7,691 nucleotides of DNA from Pseudomonadota bacterium (GCA_018241165.1 JAFEEK010000511.1:1-7691); one strand, 5' to 3'. Numbered from the stretch's first letter, positions 1 through 6,889 are shown. The notes: generated from the sequence alone by a model not told the origin. Program-made: numbers and translations.

Positions 1-285
1 GGCCGGAAACGAGCATTTCGCATCGATGGATTCCATCTGCGCCAGGTACGCGGGCAGGTCGATGCCGAGCACGAAGGCGCCAGCATCGGCTTGTGCGGTT
101 GCCAGCGCCTCGGCGCGTGCGTCCCATCCCTTCGAATCCGAGATGAGCACGATGGCGCGTTTCGGCTCACCGGTTGGCGCAGCGACATGCACGTTGCCGA
201 ACAGGCCGAAATGCACCGGCACGGTGGCGGCGTGGCTCGCACCGCATGCAAGCAAGGCAACGATCGTCAGGCACATCCTGCGCAT
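1..285 (-). CDS. VirJ/AcvB-like exported protein, N-terminal part
   Basis: The first 95 codons are in the window and the 3' end lies beyond the left edge. The start MRRMCLTIVALLACGASHA is a short signal peptide, with likely cleavage after ASHA (residue 19), so the product should act in the periplasm. LLAC at residues 11-14 is a poor lipobox, so a lipoprotein is possible but less likely. After cleavage come a beta-strand region, a hydrophobic strand RAIVLISD (43-50) followed by SKGWD, then GAFVLGIDLPAYL and a Cys followed by FPA (91-95). This layout recalls the VirJ/AcvB 'virulence factor' alpha/beta-hydrolase family, some members of which cleave aminoacyl-phosphatidylglycerol. Family members usually carry SGDGGW where this protein has SDSKGW. 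The serine nucleophile would lie further on and cannot be seen. The gene starts 11 bases after the pepP stop, so it is probably co-transcribed with it. There is no clear Shine-Dalgarno sequence. Family assignment is moderate; the gene and signal peptide are more secure. Confidence 0.72.
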   Translation of the reverse strand, partial: MRRMCLTIVALLACGASHAATVPVHFGLFGNVHVAAPTGEPKRAIVLISDSKGWDARAEALATAQADAGAFVLGIDLPAYLAQMESIDAKCSFPA

Positions 286-296
286 GTTCGCGTCCG

Positions 297-1613
297 CTAC
301 TTGCGTGCCGCCGCCATCAACGCCTCGATCGCATCCGGATCGTTCGGCACGGCGGTGGTAATGACTTCCGGATCGCCCTTGGTGACCACCACGTCGTCCT
401 CGATGCGGATGCCGATGCCGCGCCACCTCGAGGCGACGCCTTTCGCATTCGGCGCGATGTACAGACCCGGCTCGACCGTGACCACCATGCCCGGCTCGAG
501 TTCGCGGAACTCGCCGTCGACGCGATAGTCGCCGACGTCGTGCACGTCCAGGCCAAGCCAATGCCCGGTCTTGTGCATGTAGAACTTGCGGTAGGTCTGT
601 TCGCGGATGTTCTTGTCGAGTCCGCCCTTGAGCAGGCCGAGCTTGATCAGTCCGGCCGTGAGCGTGCGCACGGCGGCATCGTGATACGCACCGAACGGCC
701 TACCCGGACGCACCTGTTCGATCGCCGCATTCTGTGCCGCGAGCACAAGTTCGTACAGCGCGCGCTGCTCGGGCGAAAACCTGCCGTTCACCGGATACGT
801 GCGCGTGATGTCCGACGCATAGCATTCGTATTCGGCGCCGGCGTCCACGAGCAACAGGTCGCCGTCCTTCAACGGCGCGTTGTTGGCGCGGTAATGCAGC
901 ACGCAGCCGTTCGCGCCGCCGCCGACGATCGGCTCGTAACTCGCCACCGCGCCGCGACGGCGGAACTCGTGCAGCAGCTCGGCCTCGACTTCGTGCTCGT
1001 TCATGCCCGGCCGCACCGCGCGCATCGCGCGCACGTGCGCAGTGGCGGCGATCTGCGCCGCCTTGCGCATGACGCGCAGTTCATCGCGCGTCTTGAACAG
1101 GCGCAGGTCGTGCAGGATATGGCCCAGCGCGACGAATTCGTGCGGAGCGCGTGCGCCCTGCTTGACGCGCGCGCGCACGCGATTGACCCAGCCGATGAGC
1201 TGGACGTCGAACTCGGTATCGCGGCCGAAGTGGTAGTAAACCCGCGACCGGCCTTCGATCATGCCGGGCAGGATGTCGTCGATGTCGGCGATCGGGAATG
1301 CGTCGTCCATGCCGAAATCGGCAACGGCGCCTTCCTGGCCGGCACGCGCGCCATCCCAGGCCTCGCGTTCCGGATCGCGTTCGCGACAGAACAGGATCGC
1401 TTCGCCATGTTCGCGGCCCGGAATCAGCGCCAGCACGGCTTCGGGTTCGGCGAAACCGGTCAGGTAGTGGAAATCGCTGTCCTGCCGGTACGGATAGTGG
1501 CTGTCATTGTTGCGCACCCGCTCCGGCGCGGCGGGGACGATGCAGATGCCGTCGCTGCCGACGATGCGCATCAATTGCTGGCGGCGACGGGCGAATTCCC
1601 TGGATTCAATCAT
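297..1613 (-). CDS. pepP: Xaa-Pro aminopeptidase (aminopeptidase P)
   Basis: This cytoplasmic dimetal (Mn) peptidase removes the N-terminal residue from peptides whose second residue is proline. The product is 438 residues, against about 441 for E. coli PepP. An N-terminal AMP_N domain occupies roughly residues 3-135 (NNDSHYPYRQDSDFHYLTGF is typical) and the pitta-bread M24 domain roughly 175-425. All five expected metal ligands are visible: D257 in LLVDAGAEY, D268 in ASDITRT, H351 in GHWLGLDVHD, E381 in TVEPGLYI and E405 in IRIEDD. The frame stays open upstream to a GTG at 1667, but I chose the ATG at 1613 because MIESREFARRRQQL is the usual family N-terminus and GGAG (1618-1621) lies just before it. 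An extended -10 element also falls inside the longer reading. The gene is divergent from the cyclic-di-GMP receptor gene and is followed by the VirJ-like gene. I do not see ygfB or ubiH, its usual neighbours, next to it. Confidence 0.97.
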   Translation of the reverse strand: MIESREFARRRQQLMRIVGSDGICIVPAAPERVRNNDSHYPYRQDSDFHYLTGFAEPEAVLALIPGREHGEAILFCRERDPEREAWDGARAGQEGAVADFGMDDAFPIADIDDILPGMIEGRSRVYYHFGRDTEFDVQLIGWVNRVRARVKQGARAPHEFVALGHILHDLRLFKTRDELRVMRKAAQIAATAHVRAMRAVRPGMNEHEVEAELLHEFRRRGAVASYEPIVGGGANGCVLHYRANNAPLKDGDLLLVDAGAEYECYASDITRTYPVNGRFSPEQRALYELVLAAQNAAIEQVRPGRPFGAYHDAAVRTLTAGLIKLGLLKGGLDKNIREQTYRKFYMHKTGHWLGLDVHDVGDYRVDGEFRELEPGMVVTVEPGLYIAPNAKGVASRWRGIGIRIEDDVVVTKGDPEVITTAVPNDPDAIEALMAAARK

Positions 1614-1617
1614 GACG

Positions 1618-1621
1618 CTCC
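1618..1621 (-). promoter_or_regulatory. Ribosome binding site of pepP
   Basis: GGAG on the minus strand sits 4 bases before the ATG at 1613. It supports that start over the GTG at 1667. Confidence 0.6.
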
Positions 1622-1648
1622 GGTCCAAACCCGATTGTTGCCCGGTGC

Positions 1649-1674
1649 ATTCTAGCAGGCGCGCCACATGCCAA
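1649..1674 (-). promoter_or_regulatory. Probable pepP promoter with extended -10
   Basis: On the minus strand, TGC followed by TAGAAT (1657-1649) forms an extended -10 element (TGnTAGAAT, five of six -10 positions matching). TTGGCA (1674-1669) resembles a -35 but is only 14 bases away, which is short; an extended -10 can work without a good -35. Transcription would start near 1642, giving a leader of about 28 bases before the pepP ATG. No other promoter candidate of this quality is visible between the divergent genes on this strand. Confidence 0.55.
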
Positions 1675-1680
1675 GTGGCG
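1662..1680. repeat. Inverted repeat between divergent promoters, possible operator
   Basis: CGCCAC (1662-1667) and GTGGCG (1675-1680) are perfect inverted copies separated by 7 bases. The repeat lies between the pepP -10 and the -35 of the receptor gene and covers the candidate pepP -35. The position suits a regulator binding site, but a 6-base arm can arise by chance in GC-rich DNA. Confidence 0.3.
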
Positions 1681-1681
1681 G

Positions 1682-1710
1682 TTGCCTGCGCGCTGTCGCA
1701 ACCCTATCAT
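1682..1710 (+). promoter_or_regulatory. Probable sigma-70 promoter of the propeller-GGDEF-EAL gene
   Basis: TTGCCT (1682-1687) and TATCAT (1705-1710) are separated by exactly 17 bases; the -10 matches five of six consensus positions and the -35 four. Transcription would start near 1717, about 26 bases before the ATG at 1743. This argues that the in-frame ATG at 1668, upstream of the promoter, is not the real start. Confidence 0.6.
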
Positions 1711-1742
1711 CCGAATGTCCGTATCTTTCCAGTGTACCGTCT

Positions 1743-4700
1743 ATGCCGTTAGCGAGGGGACTTCAGGCCATCGGCAGGTGGCTTGTGTTTTTCGCCACTG
1801 TGCTGGCCACGGCAGGCCATGCCAGCGAAAGACGCTATTTCTTCGACGAGATCGGCAGCGCTCGCGATCTGGTGTCGCAAGACGTGACGGCCCTGTTCCA
1901 GGACCGGACCGGATATCTGTGGCTCGGTACACAGTCCGGGCTGCAGCGCTACGACGGCTACAACTACAAGTTGTTCCGCCACCTGCCGGACGACCCCGAG
2001 TCGCTGCCCGACAGTTTCATCACCGCCATCGCGCAGGATGCCCAGGGACAGCTGTGGATTGGCGGGGTCAATCGCGGCCTCGTCGCGTTGGATACTTCCT
2101 CCCTGCGGATCCAGGCACGCTCGCAAATCAGCACCACGGAAGCGTCCCCGCGCGATTCAATCGGCGCCCTCAAGTTCGATTCCACGCGCGGCCTGTGGGT
2201 AGGAACCGCCGCCGGCATCGAATTGATGGATCCGGCCAGCGGCAAGCGCCGTGAAGTATTTCACCTGCCGGCCAGCGCGCCGGCGCCGGGCGTGTCCGAA
2301 TTCGCGATCGGCGGCGACGGCACGGTCTGGGCGGCGACGACCGCCGGATTGCTGCGTTTCGCACCGAAATCAAACGTGGCAATACCCATCGCCAACACCA
2401 TTCTGGCGCATGCATCGAGCGTGCGGGTCGAAACGGATGGCAGCGTCTTCGCCGCAGGCAGCGGCGGCCTGTTCCGCATCGACCCGGCCACGGGCGCCGC
2501 GCAACGGCTGTGGCCCAGTGCCGATACCAGCGCGATGCAGGTGCATGCCATGGCGCGCGATCGTCGTGGCCGCCTGTGGCTATCGATCTTCGGCAAGGGC
2601 GTTGTCATCTACGATCCGGCCAGCGGATCCGTCGAAACCCTGCGCCACGACCGCAGCATGCGCGGGTCGTTGCCGGACGACTACGTCAACACGCTGTTCG
2701 TGGATCGATCGGGCCTGATGTGGGTCGGCGGCATGATCAATGGCGTCTCCACCGTGATTCCCGAAGGCGCCACGTTCCGGTTTGTGGCCGATCTGGCGCC
2801 GAATCGCGACCAGACCGGCAACAACATCCGCGCAATCGCAACGGACGCCAACGGCCGTCTGTGGTTGGGAACAGGCGGCGACGGTCTCAAGCGCTACGAT
2901 CCCGTCCTCGACACCTATGAATATTTCGACGGCCTGTTTGCGTCACCCGTTTCCGCACCCACGGATTCGATGTACCCGACTGCGGTCATCTTCGCCCTGG
3001 CGCCCGCCGCGGATGGCAGTCTTTGGGTTGGCACCAGTCGTGGCGCGTTCCATTTCGATCCGCGCAAACGCACGGCCACGCCGATTGCACTGAACGGCAA
3101 TGCGGGCAATTCCCTGCTCGGCCACCCGGTACGCACGATCACGACTGGCCCGGATGGCGATGTCTGGTTTGGCATGTACGCCGACGGCCTGGTGCGCTGG
3201 CACCCTGCCAGTGCCGGCGCGCCGGAACGCTGGGAGGCCTTCCGGCACCGCAGCAACGATCCTGGCAGCCTGGCCGGCGACATCGTGCTCGCGCTTGCCA
3301 CGGATTCGCAGCAGCGCGTATGGATCGGAACCACGGACGGCGTGTCCGTGTTCGACCCGGCCAATGCCCGCATGCAGAGTTTTCGGCACAGTAAAGGCGA
3401 TTCCGCTTCGTTGTCGGACAACACGGTGCGCAGCTTCCTGCATGCCAGCGATGGAACGATGTGGGTCGGCACGCAAAATGGCCTGGACAAGGTCGACACG
3501 CGTGCGGGCCGCGATATCCGTTTTGAACACGTCGCCGTGCGCGGCGACACCACAGGCCTGATGATCTCGGGCATCCTCGAAGATTCCGATCATGAAATCT
3601 GGCTGAGTACGGATCGCGGTATCGCTGCGTATCTGCCAAACATGGGCGCCTTCATGTTCTTCACCGGGCGCGATGGCCTGCAGGGTCGCGAGTTCAATGC
3701 TGGCTCCGCGGCAATGCGCCCCAACGGGGATCTGGTGTTCGGAGGGGTTCACGGCATCAACTTGTTCAATCCCCGCACGATTGCGCATAGCCTGTACGAA
3801 CCGCCCGTGGTTATCACTTCGGTACGTCTCGGCGACAACAATTCTCCCGACCTGGCAGCTACGGCGTCCGGGGTGACCATGCAGCAGGGCGAGCGGGTCG
3901 TGCGCTTCGAGTTCGCAGCGCTGGATTTCCAGGAACCATCGCATAACCGCTTTACCTACCAGCTCGACGGATTCAATCCGGCCTGGATTGATGCGGGCAC
4001 GCGCCATGCGGCGGTTTACCCGCACCTGCCGGCGGGCGATTACACGTTTCGGGTGCGCGCCGCAAACGCGGATGGAGTCTGGAACCCGAACCCTGCCAGC
4101 TTGAGTCTGCGCGTGCTGCCACCGTGGTGGGCGACGCAGGCGATGAAGACTGTGTACCTTGCGCTGGCCGCCGCCGCGCTGTTCGGGATATGGATCGCGC
4201 ACCGGCTGCGGCGCAAGCGTGAAGCGCGCCACGCCCGCGAGTTGCGCGAGCGCGAGGATCGCCTGCGCCTTGCGCTGTGGGGTTCGGGCGACGAATTCTG
4301 GGACTGGGACGTCAATCGCGGGCAGATGTACCGGATCGGCGACGACCAGTTGCTGGGCGGGCAGCACGAAGAATCGCTGGCCCAGGACGACTGGAAGCAA
4401 CAAGCCGTGCATCCGGATGATCTGCCACAGGTGGAAAAGCGCCTGTACGACCACATGGCCGGGCGTACCGAACATTTCGAGTCCGAGCACCGTGTCCGCA
4501 ACGCGCAAGGTGAATGGACCTGGGTGTTGTCGCGCGGCAAGGTCGTGGACCGCGATGCCAATGGCCGCGCCCTGCGCATTTGCGGCACGGCACACAACAT
4601 CACCGATGCGCGCAGCGCCGCCCTTGAGCGTCGCATCGCGGGCGAAGTGATCGACAGCATGAACGAAGCGGTGACGGTAACCGACCTTGATTTCCGCTTC

Positions 4701-6332
4701 GTTTCGCTCAACCGTGCGTTTACCCGCATGACCGGTTATACCGAAGCCGAGTGCATTGGCCAGCCGGCGCACATGCTCAACAGCGCCAAGTATCCGGCTG
4801 AAGTCTATCGTTCGATGCGCGAGGCATTCAAGCGCAATGGCCATTGGCGCGGGGAATTGTGGCAGCGCCGTCGCGATGGCGAGGATTTCCTGGCCTGGCT
4901 CGAGCTGAGCCAGGTCCGCGACGAATCCGGACAGGTCACCAACTATGTCGGCGTCATGAACGACGTCACCGACCGCAAGCGCGCCGAGCAGGAATTGCGC
5001 TATCTCGCCAACTACGACACGCTGACCGGCCTGCCGAACCGAACCCTGCTCGGCGAGCGCCTCGCCCACGCGGTGATCCGCGCACGACGCACGTCACGCA
5101 AGGTGGCAGTGCTGTTCCTCGACCTGGATCGCTTCAAGCACGTCAACGACTCGATGGGCCATGCCGCCGGCGATCGCGTGCTCAAGGCGGTCGGCGAGCG
5201 CCTGTGCGCGAAGGTCAACGAGTCAGCCACGGTGGCGCGCCTGGGCGGCGATGAATTCACCGTCGTGCTCGAGGACGTGCAGCACATCGATCAGGTGCAA
5301 CGCGTCGCCAGCGACATGCTCGACCTGTTCACGACCCCGCTGGTCCTGGACAGCGGCCAGGAAGTCGTGGTTTCGCCTTCGATCGGCATCAGCATGTATC
5401 CGGATCATGCCCAGGTGCCAACGGACCTGCTCAAGTTCGCCGACACGGCGATGTACCAGGCCAAGGAACAGGGCCGCAACATGTACCAGGTGTACACGTC
5501 GGAGATGGACGCGATCACGCGCCAGCGCGCGAGCATGCTCGGCGGCCTGCGCCTTGCGCTGGAGCGCGGCGAACTTAGCCTGGTGTACCAGCCGATGCTC
5601 GCCCTCGATGAAGGCCGCATCACCGGTACCGAAGCACTGTTGCGCTGGAACAGCCCGGAGTTCGGCTCGGTGCCGCCGAGCGTGTTCATCCCGCTCGCCG
5701 AAGAGGCCGGCCTGATCGAGCGTATCGGCGAATTCGTGCTGTATCGCGCCTGCCTGCAATTGCGCGATTGGCAGGATCGCGGGCTGTCCGGCATCACCAT
5801 GTCGGTCAATCTGTCCGCCCTGCAATTGTTGCGCGACGAACTCACCCAGCGCCTGTGCGAAATCCTCGCCGAGGCGCAGCTTGAACCGCAGCGGCTGGAA
5901 CTGGAGCTGACCGAGAGCGTGCTGATGGCCAACCCGGAGCGCGCCATCCACACGCTCGATCGCTTGCATGCCGTCGGTGTCGCGATAGCGATCGACGATT
6001 TCGGCACCGGCTATTCCTCGCTGAGCTACCTCAAGCGCCTGCCCATCGATCGCCTGAAGATCGACCGCAGCTTCGTCGGCGACATCACCACCGATCCCGA
6101 CGACGAAGCGATCACCAAGACCATCATCACGATCGCGCATTCGCTGGGTCTGGATGTCGTCGCCGAGGGCGTGGAAACGCTCGAACAGCTCGAATACCTG
6201 CACGAGCAAGGCTGCGACGAAATCCAGGGGCACTGGCTTTCGGTGCCGCTGGACGCGGCATCGTGCTTCACCTTCATCCTCGAATTCGAGCGCAGCCGTC
6301 CACCGGCACGCTCGCGGCTGACGGTGCGTTGA
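1743..6332 (+). CDS. Membrane receptor with propeller, Y_Y_Y, PAS-PAS-GGDEF-EAL
   Basis: A 1529-residue inner-membrane cyclic-di-GMP receptor. In order: signal peptide (1-27, cleavage near AGHA|SE); about 14 'two-component regulator propeller' (Reg_prop) blades (about 48-680), each with a variant of D..G.LW.GT..GL...D, probably two seven-bladed propellers; Y_Y_Y domain (about 720-787); transmembrane helix (about 803-819); basic, charged linker; PAS_3-like domain (about 840-957, ending TAHNITDAR); second PAS (about 967-1080, ending MNDVTDRKR); GGDEF domain (about 1085-1250, GGDEF at 1168-1172); EAL domain (about 1270-1515). EAL catalytic residues are present: E1297, N1356, E1388, D1418/D1419, K1439, E1475, Q1495. 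The GGDEF domain has D1092 in YDTLTGLPN and an intact active-site motif, but no RxxD inhibitory site five residues before GGDEF (NESA there). By family knowledge, the propeller binds an extracellular ligand, often glycan-related when fused to histidine kinases, and passes a signal across the membrane. Here the output is synthesis or breakdown of cyclic-di-GMP; the ligand is unknown. The start at 1743 is chosen over ATG 1668 because it begins the signal peptide and follows the promoter. I see no clear Shine-Dalgarno sequence. Confidence 0.95.
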   Translation: MPLARGLQAIGRWLVFFATVLATAGHASERRYFFDEIGSARDLVSQDVTALFQDRTGYLWLGTQSGLQRYDGYNYKLFRHLPDDPESLPDSFITAIAQDAQGQLWIGGVNRGLVALDTSSLRIQARSQISTTEASPRDSIGALKFDSTRGLWVGTAAGIELMDPASGKRREVFHLPASAPAPGVSEFAIGGDGTVWAATTAGLLRFAPKSNVAIPIANTILAHASSVRVETDGSVFAAGSGGLFRIDPATGAAQRLWPSADTSAMQVHAMARDRRGRLWLSIFGKGVVIYDPASGSVETLRHDRSMRGSLPDDYVNTLFVDRSGLMWVGGMINGVSTVIPEGATFRFVADLAPNRDQTGNNIRAIATDANGRLWLGTGGDGLKRYDPVLDTYEYFDGLFASPVSAPTDSMYPTAVIFALAPAADGSLWVGTSRGAFHFDPRKRTATPIALNGNAGNSLLGHPVRTITTGPDGDVWFGMYADGLVRWHPASAGAPERWEAFRHRSNDPGSLAGDIVLALATDSQQRVWIGTTDGVSVFDPANARMQSFRHSKGDSASLSDNTVRSFLHASDGTMWVGTQNGLDKVDTRAGRDIRFEHVAVRGDTTGLMISGILEDSDHEIWLSTDRGIAAYLPNMGAFMFFTGRDGLQGREFNAGSAAMRPNGDLVFGGVHGINLFNPRTIAHSLYEPPVVITSVRLGDNNSPDLAATASGVTMQQGERVVRFEFAALDFQEPSHNRFTYQLDGFNPAWIDAGTRHAAVYPHLPAGDYTFRVRAANADGVWNPNPASLSLRVLPPWWATQAMKTVYLALAAAALFGIWIAHRLRRKREARHARELREREDRLRLALWGSGDEFWDWDVNRGQMYRIGDDQLLGGQHEESLAQDDWKQQAVHPDDLPQVEKRLYDHMAGRTEHFESEHRVRNAQGEWTWVLSRGKVVDRDANGRALRICGTAHNITDARSAALERRIAGEVIDSMNEAVTVTDLDFRFVSLNRAFTRMTGYTEAECIGQPAHMLNSAKYPAEVYRSMREAFKRNGHWRGELWQRRRDGEDFLAWLELSQVRDESGQVTNYVGVMNDVTDRKRAEQELRYLANYDTLTGLPNRTLLGERLAHAVIRARRTSRKVAVLFLDLDRFKHVNDSMGHAAGDRVLKAVGERLCAKVNESATVARLGGDEFTVVLEDVQHIDQVQRVASDMLDLFTTPLVLDSGQEVVVSPSIGISMYPDHAQVPTDLLKFADTAMYQAKEQGRNMYQVYTSEMDAITRQRASMLGGLRLALERGELSLVYQPMLALDEGRITGTEALLRWNSPEFGSVPPSVFIPLAEEAGLIERIGEFVLYRACLQLRDWQDRGLSGITMSVNLSALQLLRDELTQRLCEILAEAQLEPQRLELELTESVLMANPERAIHTLDRLHAVGVAIAIDDFGTGYSSLSYLKRLPIDRLKIDRSFVGDITTDPDDEAITKTIITIAHSLGLDVVAEGVETLEQLEYLHEQGCDEIQGHWLSVPLDAASCFTFILEFERSRPPARSRLTVR

Positions 6333-6357
6333 CCGGCTGCCCGCGCCAACCTATAGT
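6329..6357 (+). promoter_or_regulatory. Strong sigma-70 promoter of the zapA operon
   Basis: TTGACC (6329-6334) and TATAGT (6352-6357) are separated by 17 bases, each matching five of six consensus positions. The -35 overlaps the stop codon of the receptor gene. Transcription would start near 6364, only 1-3 bases before the ATG at 6366, so the message would be leaderless or nearly so. This fits the absence of a Shine-Dalgarno sequence before that ATG. Confidence 0.7.
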
Positions 6358-6365
6358 GCCACGCC

Positions 6366-6590
6366 ATGTCACACGCCAATCCGGCCCTGAACGAACTGCA
6401 TGAAGTAAGCGGTCGCATCGATCGCCTTCTGGACCTGTGCCGGCGGCTGGCCGAGGAAAACCGCAGCCTGCGCCTGAGTCAGGATCAACTCGCCGCCGAA
6501 CGCTCCAACTTGCTTGCCAAGAATGAACAGGCGCGCACCCGGGTTGAGGCGATGATCGCGCGCCTGCGCTCGCTGGAGAACAACGCTTGA
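6366..6590 (+). CDS. TIGR02449 family protein, ZapB-like coiled coil
   Basis: A 74-residue cytoplasmic protein that is almost wholly heptad-rich coiled coil (LHEVSGRIDRLLDLCRRL, then LAEENRSLRLSQDQL, ending ARLRSLENNA). The size, sequence style and position directly before zapA match the small TIGR02449 family, often described as ZapB-like. ZapB works with ZapA at the division septum, so a role in Z-ring organisation is plausible. That is inferred from position and coiled-coil nature, not from a catalytic motif. The ATG follows the -10 element by only 8 bases and has no Shine-Dalgarno sequence. Its stop codon overlaps the start of zapA, so the two are surely one operon and probably translationally coupled. 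Confidence 0.88.
   Translation: MSHANPALNELHEVSGRIDRLLDLCRRLAEENRSLRLSQDQLAAERSNLLAKNEQARTRVEAMIARLRSLENNA
6575..6578 (+). promoter_or_regulatory. Ribosome binding site of zapA
   Basis: GGAG lies 8 bases before the TTG at 6587, inside the last codons of the upstream gene. It decides the unusual TTG start, since the only in-frame ATG is far inside the conserved domain. Confidence 0.65.
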
Positions 6591-6889
6591 GTGCCGAGGG
6601 ACCTATCGCTGTCAGCATCCTGGATCGGGAGTTCCTGATTGGTTGTTCTCCGGAAGAGCGGCCCGGCCTGATCGCCGCCGCCGGTTACCTCGACGGCAAG
6701 ATGCGCGAAATTCGCGAGCACTCGCGCGCGGCGGGCGTCGATCGCATCGCGGTCATGGCCGCGTTGAACATCGCCCACGAATTGATCCAGCTTCGCCAGA
6801 ACCGCGACACCAACGACGGCACCTTGGCACAACATCTGCAAATGCTGCGCGCCAAGCTTGATGGCGTGCTCGCAACATCGGTAAAATGA
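6587..6889 (+). CDS. zapA: Cell division protein ZapA
   Basis: ZapA binds FtsZ in the cytoplasm, cross-links protofilaments and stabilises the Z ring at midcell. The product is 100 residues, close to the 109 of E. coli. The N-terminal part (VSILDREFLIGCSPEERPGL) is the family's beta-strand domain with the conserved Cys-Pro-like turn. The middle (AAGYLDGKMREIRE, DRIAVMAALNIAHELIQL) aligns well with the E. coli stretch containing FIAALNISYEL. A C-terminal coiled coil, used for dimer and tetramer formation, follows. Translation starts at TTG (6587-6589), overlapping the TGA of the upstream gene in the four bases TTGA and preceded by GGAG at 8 bases; this is a typical coupled start. The stop codon is covered by the 6S RNA promoter. 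Family call and start are both well supported. Confidence 0.95.
   Translation: MSAEGPIAVSILDREFLIGCSPEERPGLIAAAGYLDGKMREIREHSRAAGVDRIAVMAALNIAHELIQLRQNRDTNDGTLAQHLQMLRAKLDGVLATSVK
6858..6887 (+). promoter_or_regulatory. Probable sigma-70 promoter of the 6S RNA
   Basis: TTGATG (6858-6863) and TAAAAT (6882-6887) are separated by 18 bases; the -10 matches five of six positions. Transcription would start about 6894-6898, which agrees with the 5' side of the 6S closing stem. The element lies within the last codons of zapA and touches its stop codon. Confidence 0.65.

Noticed and set aside
174..1655. A 493-residue plus-strand open frame opposite pepP
   Set aside because: pepP on the minus strand has all five metal ligands and a full-length family match. 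The antisense frame is a GC-rich mirror full of Arg, Ala and His with no recognisable domain.
2000..3780. Repeated W.G..GL-type segments as a possible DNA repeat array
   Set aside because: The repetition is at protein level (propeller blades). The DNA of the blades has diverged and shows no tandem repeat unit.
2943..5069. A 708-residue minus-strand open frame
   Set aside because: It lies opposite the blades, PAS and early GGDEF coding sequence of the receptor. Its composition is that of an antisense shadow and it shows no motif.
4261..5561. A 17-base exact repeat (4261-4277 and 5545-5561) within the receptor gene
   Set aside because: Both copies encode LRLAL-like helices at unrelated places, before PAS1 and at the start of EAL. 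Shared codon preference explains it better than a functional repeat.
5223..6233. A 336-residue minus-strand open frame
   Set aside because: It is antisense to the GGDEF-EAL region, whose motifs are intact on the plus strand.
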